Source: an uncultured Spirochaetia bacterium (lineage in GTDB: Bacteria; Spirochaetota; UBA4802; JAGODF01). From it: DNA of 10,307 bases. The stretch's first letter is position 1. Each line of letters starts with the position of its first letter. The notes below the pieces were generated by a model that ran no database searches, was not told the DNA's origin, and was given only the letters and a program-made list of their open reading frames with translations. The position numbers and the translations under genes were made by a program. Shown piece by piece: positions 1 to 5,340 of the stretch. The stretch covers positions 1 through 10,307 of the forward strand of contig CALCJG010000329.1 in NCBI GenBank assembly GCA_937967705.1, written 5' to 3'.

Positions 1-374
1 GCCCGGGTGTACATGTAATCCCCCACCAATACCGCCGCCTTATATCCCCATTTCTGCGACACCGTAACATCGCCGCGGCGCAGATAGGACTGATCTATGA
101 TATCATCGTGTATCAGCGTGGCCGCGTGAACGATCTCGGCGGCGGCGGCCACGTCCACAATGCCTTCGGGAACGGCGTTCCTCAAACCGCTGCAGAGAAT
201 GATGAGGGCCGCCCGTATCTTTTTGCCGCCCCGGCGGAAGAGATGCAGGGAGCACTCATCTATCAGGGGCACTCCGGTTCTGATCTTTTCACGAATCGCC
301 TCATCCACACGGCTCATGTAGGAATCGATGGGCCGGAGTATTTCCCTGATGTCGCTTTTGGTCTGTTCCCTCAT
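1..374 (-). CDS. trans-polyprenyl diphosphate synthase, N-terminal part (cut by window edge)
   Basis: This is the first 124 residues of an all-trans prenyl diphosphate synthase; the rest lies beyond the left edge. The family condenses isopentenyl diphosphate onto an allylic primer to make the long prenyl tail of quinones, in the cytoplasm or at the inner membrane face. Visible motifs are GGKKIR at residues 49-54 (the isopentenyl-diphosphate-binding GGK-R motif, with K and A where R and P are usual), the first Asp-rich motif DDIID at 90-94 within LIHDDIID, the RRGD pair after it, and VGDYMYTR at the break. The second Asp-rich motif would be outside the window. The ATG at 374 is the only start in frame near the preceding stop; GGA-rich bases sit just upstream. 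It follows the STAS gene by 16 bases, so the two are probably cotranscribed. Chain length (hepta-, octa- or nonaprenyl) cannot be told from this part. Confidence 0.92.
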   Translation of the reverse strand, partial: MREQTKSDIREILRPIDSYMSRVDEAIREKIRTGVPLIDECSLHLFRRGGKKIRAALIILCSGLRNAVPEGIVDVAAAAEIVHAATLIHDDIIDQSYLRRGDVTVSQKWGYKAAVLVGDYMYTR

Positions 375-390
375 TCCATTCCATCAATCC

Positions 391-720
391 TCAATCGAAG
401 GCGCTGATGCACTCCCGCTGGGATTCGTATATTTCGAAGACCTTGTCCAGCATTGTGGTCTGAAAGAGCTTCAGGAGATTATCCTCGATGATCACCAGCT
501 TGATATCCCCTTCCCTATCCTTCATCTTCCTTTTGACGGCAACCAGGACCCCCAGGGCCGAGCTGCATACATGTTTGACGTTCATCATGTCGATACAGAT
601 ATTGCACATCCCTTTCGATAAAAAATCCTCCAGCTGAGTTTCCAGTTCCGCGGACTGTTCCTGGTCAATCCGGCCCTCGAGGACAACAATCTGTATTTCA
701 TCGTCAGATATCACTTTCAT
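391..720 (-). CDS. Single-domain STAS protein (anti-sigma factor antagonist type)
   Basis: The 109-residue protein is essentially one STAS domain, the SpoIIAA/RsbV fold. It shows the N-terminal beta strands (IQIVVLEGRID, residues 9-19), a helix, the strand ICIDMMNV at 41-48, the signature loop VCSSALGVLVAVKR at 51-64, and the C-terminal LFQTTMLDKVFEIY. In this family a serine in the DSSGLG loop is phosphorylated by a partner kinase and dephosphorylated by a phosphatase, switching binding to an anti-sigma factor. Here the loop keeps the paired serines (S53, S54), but the preceding Asp is Cys52 and the following Gly is Ala55. A GGAG Shine-Dalgarno lies 7 bases before the ATG. No HATPase kinase or PP2C phosphatase gene is in the window, so its partner must be elsewhere. 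It sits 16 bases upstream of the prenyl synthase gene. The family call is firm; the regulated target is unknown. Confidence 0.9.
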   Translation of the reverse strand: MKVISDDEIQIVVLEGRIDQEQSAELETQLEDFLSKGMCNICIDMMNVKHVCSSALGVLVAVKRKMKDREGDIKLVIIEDNLLKLFQTTMLDKVFEIYESQRECISAFD

Positions 721-731
721 AAGATCGCTCC

Positions 732-745
732 ATAATGAACATTAT
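732..745. promoter_or_regulatory. 14-bp palindrome just upstream of the STAS gene
   Basis: ATAATG-AA-CATTAT is a perfect 6-bp-arm palindrome ending 12 bases before the STAS start codon. It overlaps the tentative -10 box and start point of the promoter called at 744-771, which is where a repressor would bind. It could also fold as a tiny hairpin next to the ribosome binding site. The symmetry is seen directly; the operator role is inference. Confidence 0.35.
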
Positions 746-771
746 TATCAGAGGAAATGGGATTTTCAGAA
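744..771 (-). promoter_or_regulatory. Candidate promoter for STAS-prenyl synthase unit
   Basis: On the minus strand, TTCTGA (766-771) is followed after 16 bases by GATAAT (744-749), matching the sigma-70 consensus at 3 of 6 and 5 of 6 positions. The stretch is AT-rich compared with the flanking coding DNA and would give a leader of about 17 bases. The -35 box is weak. Together with the hairpin after comF, it suggests STAS begins a separate transcription unit. Confidence 0.3.
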
Positions 772-816
772 AAAACCGGAGGCAGAAAAGCCGCGGAAAC
801 GGGATTCCGGGGCTCA

Positions 817-833
817 AAGCCGGCAACCGGCCT
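817..833 (-). terminator. Hairpin just downstream of comF, possible terminator
   Basis: GCCGG-TTG-CCGGC (minus strand) forms a 5-bp GC stem, extendable by a G-T and an A-T pair, with a 3-base loop. It lies 22-38 bases after the comF stop. Only a short CTTTG follows instead of a true U tract, so intrinsic termination would be weak. It may instead stabilise the mRNA end. Confidence 0.35.
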
Positions 834-854
834 GACGGGGTAAGGATATAATAG

Positions 855-1586
855 TCATTCTAAATTTTCAAGCCTTTTTATACCCGCCCTGGCCATTGTG
901 AGGGAAAATATTTCCGACGCCCCCCGGGAGAGCAGAACCCGGGCGCATTCATTGACGGTGGCTCCCGTGGTAAACACATCGTCCACCAGGAGCACCTTCT
1001 GCCCTGCAAGCCGCCTTCCAGCCGCCTTGTATTTATTCAGGATATGCAGGAAACGCTGGCGGTAGTTCAGTTCCTTCTGGGCCAGGGGACTGAATCGCTC
1101 CCTCAGAAGGGCTTTTACCGGTTTGCCGGTGCGGGCCGAGAGAATCCGGGCGATTAATTCCGTCTGATTATACCCCCTTCTCCATTTCTTTGAGCGATTG
1201 GCGGGTACGTAGGTGATCAGATCGAAATCCCACCGTTCCCGTCGGAGAGCCTCAAGGGCCAGATCCCCCAGGGGGCGGGCAAGCCGGCTGCGGCGGGCGA
1301 ATTTGTAGTGATGCAGCATCTTCTTCATGATCCCGTCATATTCCGAAAGGCAGAGATTCCTTGCCGGATACCAGTGCCGCTCCTCGCAGACTGTACACCG
1401 CCCCTCCCGAATCTCGCCGGAACAGACGTGACAGCCCTCCTTTAGCCCCCCAATCCGGGAAAGGCAGTCTTCGCAGATACAATCCCGGATGTTGGGTATC
1501 GGCCTTCCGCAGGAGAGGCATTTCATGGGAAAAAGGACGTCAATTAGGCATTGAAGCAGCCTGACAGGATAAGACAGCCATTTCAT
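855..1586 (-). CDS. comF: ComF family amidophosphoribosyltransferase-like protein
   Basis: The 243-residue protein has the usual ComF length and layout. The N-terminus holds four CxxC pairs: C23/C26, C38/C41, C52/C55 and C64/C67. These probably make a double zinc ribbon. The C-terminus is a type I phosphoribosyltransferase domain with the ComF signature RGYNQ (about residue 135-140) and the PRPP-binding loop LVDDVFTTGAT starting at residue 200. In naturally transformable bacteria, ComF acts in the cytoplasm during uptake of single-stranded DNA. It is also widespread in species not known to be competent, where its role is unclear. The ATG overlaps the queC TGA in an ATGA arrangement, which points to translational coupling with queC. 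No other competence gene is visible here, so a DNA-uptake role should not be assumed. Confidence 0.93.
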   Translation of the reverse strand: MKWLSYPVRLLQCLIDVLFPMKCLSCGRPIPNIRDCICEDCLSRIGGLKEGCHVCSGEIREGRCTVCEERHWYPARNLCLSEYDGIMKKMLHHYKFARRSRLARPLGDLALEALRRERWDFDLITYVPANRSKKWRRGYNQTELIARILSARTGKPVKALLRERFSPLAQKELNYRQRFLHILNKYKAAGRRLAGQKVLLVDDVFTTGATVNECARVLLSRGASEIFSLTMARAGIKRLENLE

Positions 1587-2281
1587 CCCGGCGGACCGTA
1601 ACGGGTGGGATCGGGGATTCCCGCTTCCAGGAACCCCTTTTTTCGGATGAGACAGCTGTCACAGGTGCCGCAGGCGGAACCGTCCGGATAGGGATCATAG
1701 CAGCTGTGGGTGAGACCGTAGTCCAGGCCAAGCCCGTTCCCCACCCGAATGATCTCGGACTTGGTCAGGGAAAGCAGGGGGGCCTTTATCTCGAAGCCCT
1801 TCCCTTCCACCCCCGCCCGGGTACCGACATTGGCCATGGCGGCAAATGCCTCGAAAAACTCCGGACGGCAATCAGGATAACCGCTGTAATCCACGGCATT
1901 GGCCCCGATGAAGAGGGCATCGGCTCCCACCGTTTCCCCATAAGCCAGGGCATAGGAGAGGAAGAGGATGTTCCGGGCCGGGACATAGGTATCCGGAATA
2001 TTTTCTGACGCGCCGATGTCCCGATTCCTGGGTACATCGAGGTTAGAAAGGGAGGAAAGGGCCGATCCGGCGAAGATTTGCGCCGGGATGTCGATGAAGA
2101 CATGGCTCTTTACACCCCACTTCAGGGCCAGGCCCCGGGCGCACTGAAGCTCCACCTCATGCCTCTGACCGTACCGGAAGGTGAGAGCATGAACCTCATA
2201 TCCCTCATTCCTGGCTATCGCCAGAGTGGTGGCGGAATCGAGCCCTCCGCTCAGGAGTACAACCGCTGTTCCTTTGCTCAT
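1583..2281 (-). CDS. queC: 7-cyano-7-deazaguanine synthase QueC
   Basis: QueC converts 7-carboxy-7-deazaguanine to preQ0 using ATP and ammonia, a cytoplasmic step on the path to the tRNA base queuosine. The protein (232 aa) begins with the PP-loop SGGLDS at residues 11-16, which binds ATP. It contains TYVPARNILFLS and GANAVDYSGYPDCRPEF, both typical of the family, and ends with the zinc site C194, C204, C207 and C210 in the CGTCDSC segment. The ATG at 2281 was chosen over a TTG at 2320 because it gives the normal family N-terminus just before the PP-loop and has GGTGA (2292-2296) 10 bases upstream. The longer form would also run into the 73-aa gene. It lies 22 bases after that gene and its stop overlaps the comF start. 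queD, queE and queF are not in the window. Confidence 0.95.
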   Translation of the reverse strand: MSKGTAVVLLSGGLDSATTLAIARNEGYEVHALTFRYGQRHEVELQCARGLALKWGVKSHVFIDIPAQIFAGSALSSLSNLDVPRNRDIGASENIPDTYVPARNILFLSYALAYGETVGADALFIGANAVDYSGYPDCRPEFFEAFAAMANVGTRAGVEGKGFEIKAPLLSLTKSEIIRVGNGLGLDYGLTHSCYDPYPDGSACGTCDSCLIRKKGFLEAGIPDPTRYGPPG

Positions 2282-2303
2282 CCCCTGCGGGTCACCAACG
2301 GGA

Positions 2304-2525
2304 TCATCGTTTGATGGCAAAGTATTCGTAGGGCTTCATGCCGTATACGGCCTCGAAGTCCTTGGAATAGGGGCACATGGCACAGCTGGCCCGTATAACG
2401 CCCTCGACGGCTATCTGGGCTTCGTCGTAGAGAACGTCGGTCTTGTCCATATTTTTCAGTTTGAGGAAAGCGCAGCTCTTGCACTTTTCCGCATTTTTCT
2501 GAGTATTTTCCGATACTAACGGCAT
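2304..2525 (-). CDS. Small four-cysteine protein of unknown function upstream of queC
   Basis: This 73-residue protein is not one I recognise. It has two CxxC pairs, C15-K-S-C18 and C48-A-M-C51, separated by about 30 residues. They could bind one zinc ion or an iron-sulfur cluster. There is no signal peptide or membrane segment, so it should be cytoplasmic. The C-terminal part (CPYSKDFEAVYGMKPYEYF) is rich in aromatics. Evidence that it is a real gene is good: a strong GGAGG lies 6 bases before the ATG, it has clear protein-like composition, and it is placed 22 bases before queC in the same direction. It is therefore probably cotranscribed with queC-comF. A role in queuosine metabolism or metal delivery to QueC or ComF, both of which carry Cys zinc sites, is only a guess. 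No preQ1 riboswitch-like structure was recognised upstream. Confidence 0.75.
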   Translation of the reverse strand: MPLVSENTQKNAEKCKSCAFLKLKNMDKTDVLYDEAQIAVEGVIRASCAMCPYSKDFEAVYGMKPYEYFAIKR

Positions 2526-2606
2526 AAGGAACCTCCATCTGTTTTTATTAATATAAAGTTTACCTGAAAAAGCCCTAAAAATCCACTAATATTTTCAACC
2601 TTCAAA

Positions 2607-2619
2607 ACTCACGATGAGT
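2607..2619. terminator. Short inverted repeat after the four-TM gene
   Basis: ACTCA-CGA-TGAGT forms a 5-bp stem with a 3-base loop, 40-52 bases beyond the stop of the 3117-2659 gene. On the minus strand it is followed by TTT and can gain two G-T wobble pairs. It may be a weak terminator separating that gene from the queC unit, or chance. No convincing promoter was found for the 73-aa gene in 2526-2658. Confidence 0.2.
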
Positions 2620-2658
2620 CCTCGGAATATATACGCCTTCCCCCCGGGAATCTGTAAA

Positions 2659-3117
2659 TCAGAGATGCCCATAGAGGATATAATTCAGCAGCCGCGCCAC
2701 GAAATACGCCCCCGCCATGAGGAAAAAGGGCATCGTCATGAAAAAGAGGAGGACATCCGACTGTTGAACCACGGTGGGATGCAGCACCTTTTTACCGAAA
2801 TAGTTCAGATGAAAGTTTGCCGGGTCCTTGCATCTCTTCAGGATGTTCCGAATGATGGTAATCTTTATCAGGAGCATCATGAACATGACGAACCCGGAAA
2901 CCAGCCACATCATGAGGGTCAGATCCAGCGTCCGGATGAGGGACGGTTTATAGACCGCCAGAACGGTCAGCCCGCCCGCCATCACCATATTGCTGATGGC
3001 CGTATTGATGAACCATCGGAGATGAACGGCGCTCCTCTTGATGACGTACTGGATGAGGAAAAAGATATGCAGGGAAAAGGAGAGTTGAAGAAGGATAAGC
3101 AGGATTAATATTATCAT
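2659..3117 (-). CDS. Four-TM integral membrane protein, unknown function
   Basis: The 152-residue protein is strongly hydrophobic, with about four membrane segments at residues 1-25, 36-57, 64-88 and 119-145. A basic loop of about 30 residues lies between the third and fourth (IIRNILKRCKDPANFHL). I do not recognise a family or catalytic motif. It probably sits in the inner membrane. The ATG at 3117 is the first start after an in-frame stop two codons upstream. No good Shine-Dalgarno is present; a GGAGAAG lies too far away, so initiation may be weak. It has a well-formed promoter (3208-3260). The opposite strand is also open over this span, but that reading is a His/Glu/Asp-rich mirror of the hydrophobic codons and is not credible as a protein. 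Confidence 0.7.
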   Translation of the reverse strand: MIILILLILLQLSFSLHIFFLIQYVIKRSAVHLRWFINTAISNMVMAGGLTVLAVYKPSLIRTLDLTLMMWLVSGFVMFMMLLIKITIIRNILKRCKDPANFHLNYFGKKVLHPTVVQQSDVLLFFMTMPFFLMAGAYFVARLLNYILYGHL

Positions 3118-3207
3118 GGGTTATCGTTCAGTTATATCTTCTCCACAGGATGTCAGCCGGCTTCCTTAGTACAACAGTAACGGATAATTTCAGAAAAACG
3201 CCTATTG

Positions 3208-3260
3208 ATGATACACCACATTCTGTAAGAATTCAAGCAAACTTTTTTGAACTTTTTTTT
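3208..3260 (-). promoter_or_regulatory. Promoter of the four-TM gene with phased A-tracts
   Basis: On the minus strand, TTGAAT (3231-3236) is followed after exactly 17 bases by TATCAT (3208-3213), 4 of 6 and 5 of 6 matches to the sigma-70 consensus. Directly upstream of the -35 box lie a run of six A (3243-3248) and a run of eight A (3253-3260), read on the minus strand. Their centres are 11 bases apart, as in an UP element or bent DNA. The leader to the ATG would be about 84 bases. Confidence 0.6.
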
Positions 3261-3319
3261 CTCGCTACCTGCAGGGCTGCCAGCCGGCCTGACCATTTAA
3301 GAGATTCCCCCCTTTTTTA

Positions 3320-3347
3320 TTGACAGCGCCGGGAGGCCCCCTGTAAT
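3320..3347 (+). promoter_or_regulatory. Promoter of the SH3/TPR gene
   Basis: A perfect -35 TTGACA (3320-3325) is followed after 16 bases by TGTAAT (3342-3347), 5 of 6 to the -10 consensus. Transcription would start near 3355 and give a leader of about 100 bases. This is the best match to a standard sigma-70 promoter in the window. Confidence 0.6.
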
Positions 3348-3453
3348 CTCACAGATACGGGGCATCGAAAGCATCCCCCCTTCCCATCGGTGATATCCGG
3401 CAGCGTCGATATCTCCCCGGATTCTTAAACCAGAAGAAAGGATGAACTGTACA

Positions 3454-4620
3454 ATGAAACAAATCACCCCTGCTTTGCTCTTGTTATTGCTCATCTGTCA
3501 AACGCCTGCCGCCCCCCAGGAAGCCCCCTCGTCCAAAAAGATGAAACGACCGGCTAAAGAGACCCCGGTGTTCCAGGACTCGGGACCTTCCCGTGTCATT
3601 GTGGATCATTTGAAACAGGGAGAGGCCTTCGGGCTTCTGGAAAAAGTAAACCGGCGGACGGCCGTCCTTACCGCCCCGGTCAGTATCTGCAGGGACGGGC
3701 GGGCGATAACGGCCCTCCCCGGGGACGAGCTCGAGATTATACGGGAGGAGACGGACTTTGCAGCCGCCCGGTACGCGAGGGACGATATCCGCTGTGAGGT
3801 TACCCTGGCCTATGACGGCTTTACCCTGACCACAGGCTGGTGGAAGGTGAAAACCCCGCGGGGGATCGTCGGCTGGATACTTCGGGAACCGGACCCCGAC
3901 AGCCGGGAGGGGCGCATCCTGGACAAGCGGATCCGCCTGGCCCAGTGCACCCGCAGGCTCCGGGTGCAATCCCCGGCCGCCTACGAGTATAACCGGCGGG
4001 CGGTTCTCTACCTTAGATTAGGGGAGTATAAAAAATCGATTGCCGATTACGACAGGGCCCTGCAGATGAATCCCAGAGATATTGCAGCCCGCATCAACCG
4101 CGCCGTCTGCTATGAGGGCCTCAGACAGTTCCAGAAAGCCATTGCGGAAGACACTGTGGCGCTTCAGATGGTCAGTCAGTCTTCTGAATTCCTGCCCCTC
4201 CTCTACGGCAACCGGGGCTTCCACTATCTTTTGGCGGGAAAGTATAAACAGGCCCTGGAGGATATCAACCGTGCTCTCGCTCTGAACCCCCATGATGATT
4301 ACGCCTATATCAACCGCGCGTTGACCCATTGCCTGACGGGAGAGAAAAAAAAGGCGGATGCCGACATTCAGAAAGTACTGCTCTTGACCCCGAAATTCAG
4401 CGCCGTTTACGACCTGTCAGACCATCAGGCCGAGAGGAATTACGGGATTGCCGCCTACTACGCCCTTAAGGGGGACGTCAAAAAGGCCTGCTCCTATCTG
4501 GCCCTTGCCGTAAAGAACGGCTATGACAATCTGTCATGGCTCAAGGAGGACCCTTTCTTCAAGAACCTGAGGGAAAGCGAATGCTACCGGGACATTCTGA
4601 AGAAGATGACCGCCCCCTGA
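3454..4620 (+). CDS. Exported SH3-like and TPR-repeat protein
   Basis: The 388-residue protein begins with a signal peptide: K2, a run of seven leucines, then a probable signal peptidase I site after PAA at about residue 20. A cysteine at 15 is preceded by LLI, a poor lipobox, so a lipoprotein is less likely. Residues 69-147 look like a bacterial SH3-like domain (VLTAPVSI, GDELEII, WWKVKTPRGIVGWI). From about 174 on there are four or five TPR units, including YNRRAVLYLRLGEYKKSIADYDRALQMNP and GNRGFHYLLAGKYKQALEDINRALALNP split across repeats. The tail (DPFFKNLRESECYRDIL) is typical of TPR array ends. It likely acts as a periplasmic or envelope scaffold; partners are unknown. The ATG at 3454 gives the cleanest signal peptide, with AAGG 12 bases upstream. 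An in-frame ATG at 3442 is the alternative and adds four residues. It is transcribed alone, facing a minus-strand gene. Confidence 0.85.
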   Translation: MKQITPALLLLLLICQTPAAPQEAPSSKKMKRPAKETPVFQDSGPSRVIVDHLKQGEAFGLLEKVNRRTAVLTAPVSICRDGRAITALPGDELEIIREETDFAAARYARDDIRCEVTLAYDGFTLTTGWWKVKTPRGIVGWILREPDPDSREGRILDKRIRLAQCTRRLRVQSPAAYEYNRRAVLYLRLGEYKKSIADYDRALQMNPRDIAARINRAVCYEGLRQFQKAIAEDTVALQMVSQSSEFLPLLYGNRGFHYLLAGKYKQALEDINRALALNPHDDYAYINRALTHCLTGEKKKADADIQKVLLLTPKFSAVYDLSDHQAERNYGIAAYYALKGDVKKACSYLALAVKNGYDNLSWLKEDPFFKNLRESECYRDILKKMTAP

Positions 4621-4622
4621 GA

Positions 4623-4664
4623 TCACCCCGCCACCGGCGAAAGGGCGATCTCCGTCAGGGGTGA
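4623..4664. terminator. Candidate bidirectional terminator between convergent genes
   Basis: TCACCCC (4623-4629) and GGGGTGA (4658-4664) form a perfect 7-bp stem around a 28-base loop that itself holds a small GCC/GGC hairpin. It lies in the 51-base gap between two converging genes. There is no clean U tract directly after it on either strand, so it is a candidate only. Confidence 0.35.
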
Positions 4665-4671
4665 CCGGTCT

Positions 4672-5127
4672 TCAGGAAGCGGCTTTTTCCTGCTGCAGCT
4701 TTTTGTACAGGATCAGCATCAGAGTCCCCAGGGGGAAATCGCTGATGAAGATGATCAGGTTGGCCAGGGTGTTCCACCGGGTTTCGGTAAAGATCATGCC
4801 GATGAGGAAGAATCCGATACCAAAGAGCGAGGAGGTGTACTTGGCCACCACCAGGGGTAGGGCCATGGTGGCGTACTGCCGCACGTCCCGGTAAATGAAG
4901 AGGCAGAGGGCGGTGATGGTTGCCATCATGGAGACGGTCATGGACAGCCAGAATTTGCCGTCATCCGTCGCCAGCGGCAGGCTGGGCATCACGAAACGCG
5001 AGAGGGAGTTGATGAGGTCCAGCAGCACTCCGGGCAGAAAAATAAAGACCAGCACCGCAACGACAAAGATGACGGCGTAGGCGAGAGCGACGTTTTTCAT
5101 CAGTTTTTCATACTTGGTTAGTTCCAT
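4672..5127 (-). CDS. Four-TM integral membrane protein, unknown function
   Basis: The 151-residue protein has about four membrane segments: residues 13-34, 58-78, 88-110 and 118-142. A short charged N-terminus (MELTKYEKLMKN) and a Lys/Glu-rich C-terminus (YKKLQQEKAAS) bracket them. I do not recognise a family and see no transporter or enzyme motif. It is not visibly related to the other four-TM protein at 2659-3117. AGGAGG (5132-5137) lies 4 bases before the ATG and fixes the start. It lies 213 bases downstream of the TetR gene on the same strand. It may be read from its own promoter at 5311-5340, through a leader with two hairpins. Whether the TetR protein controls it is unknown. Confidence 0.75.
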   Translation of the reverse strand: MELTKYEKLMKNVALAYAVIFVVAVLVFIFLPGVLLDLINSLSRFVMPSLPLATDDGKFWLSMTVSMMATITALCLFIYRDVRQYATMALPLVVAKYTSSLFGIGFFLIGMIFTETRWNTLANLIIFISDFPLGTLMLILYKKLQQEKAAS

Positions 5128-5131
5128 ACAT

Positions 5132-5170
5132 CCTCCTGAAATTCCCTGGCAGTATTCTTACATCAGGCGG
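5132..5170 (-). promoter_or_regulatory. Possible ribosome-binding-site-masking stem in the leader
   Basis: On the minus strand, CCGCCTGA (5170-5163) can pair at 7 of 8 positions with TCAGGAGG (5139-5132), which contains the Shine-Dalgarno of the 5127-4672 gene. The 5' part of that segment is also the outer end of the strong hairpin at 5168-5196, so the two structures compete for three bases. This is seen as complementarity only and may be chance. Confidence 0.25.
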
Positions 5171-5196
5171 CTCCCGCCTTTTCAGTACGGGAGCCG
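5168..5196. repeat. Perfect 9-bp hairpin in the leader of the 5127-4672 gene
   Basis: CGGCTCCCG (5168-5176) and CGGGAGCCG (5188-5196) form a perfect GC-rich 9-bp stem with an 11-base loop. No U tract follows in the minus direction, so it is not a standard terminator for tetR. It may be a partial terminator, an mRNA-stabilising element, or part of a regulatory leader. Confidence 0.6.
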
Positions 5197-5213
5197 TAAC
5201 GCCGATCACTCCT

Positions 5214-5230
5214 TCAGCCTTCAGGGCTGA
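5214..5230. repeat. Second short hairpin in the same leader
   Basis: TCAGCC (5214-5219) and GGCTGA (5225-5230) form a perfect 6-bp stem with a 5-base loop, 17 bases from the larger hairpin. It lies in the gap between tetR and the membrane gene. No function can be read from it alone. Confidence 0.45.
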
Positions 5231-5310
5231 TCTCGCTTCCCCTTTCTTTATTCGGGAATCGACCCTTATAGAGGTACCGATCCCTGACGAACGGCATCGG
5301 CGTGCTGCAT

Positions 5311-5340
5311 ATTACCCACCACTTTCAGCGCCTTTGTCAA
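5311..5340 (-). promoter_or_regulatory. Candidate promoter between tetR and the downstream membrane gene
   Basis: Directly after the tetR stop, a perfect -35 TTGACA (5335-5340, minus strand) is followed after 18 bases by GGTAAT (5311-5316), 4 of 6 to the -10 consensus. Transcription would start near 5304 and give a leader of about 177 bases for the 5127-4672 gene, containing both hairpins. The -10 box is only fair. Confidence 0.35.

Larger units (their letters stand above)
3118..3453. other. Divergent intergenic region, no gene seen
   Basis: These 336 bases separate two divergent genes. They contain two outward promoters (minus 3208-3260, plus 3320-3347), two T-runs, and two copies of CAGCCGGC (near 3154 and 3281). 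The 5' leader of the rightward gene contains an ATCCGG/CCGGAT inverted repeat (3395-3400 with 3417-3422). I found no open frame with a ribosome binding site and no recognisable RNA gene. Confidence 0.6.

Noticed and set aside
2282..2320. Longer queC starting at TTG 2320
   Set aside because: It would overlap the 73-aa gene and adds 13 residues not typical of QueC; ATG 2281 has a better-placed GGTGA.
2526..2658. preQ1 riboswitch upstream of the queC unit
   Set aside because: I looked for the short pseudoknot pattern with an A-rich tail and did not see it; the region is AT-rich without a matching stem.
2614..3108. 164-codon plus-strand frame opposite the four-TM gene
   Set aside because: Its extreme His/Asp/Glu/Gln content is the mirror of hydrophobic codons; the opposite strand has coherent membrane segments and a promoter.
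3454..3520. Lipoprotein signal in the SH3/TPR protein
   Set aside because: The cysteine is preceded by Ile rather than Gly, Ala or Ser, so the lipobox is poor; cleavage after PAA is more likely.
5168..5230. CRISPR-like or tandem repeat array
   Set aside because: The two hairpins differ in sequence and there is no repeated unit with spacers.
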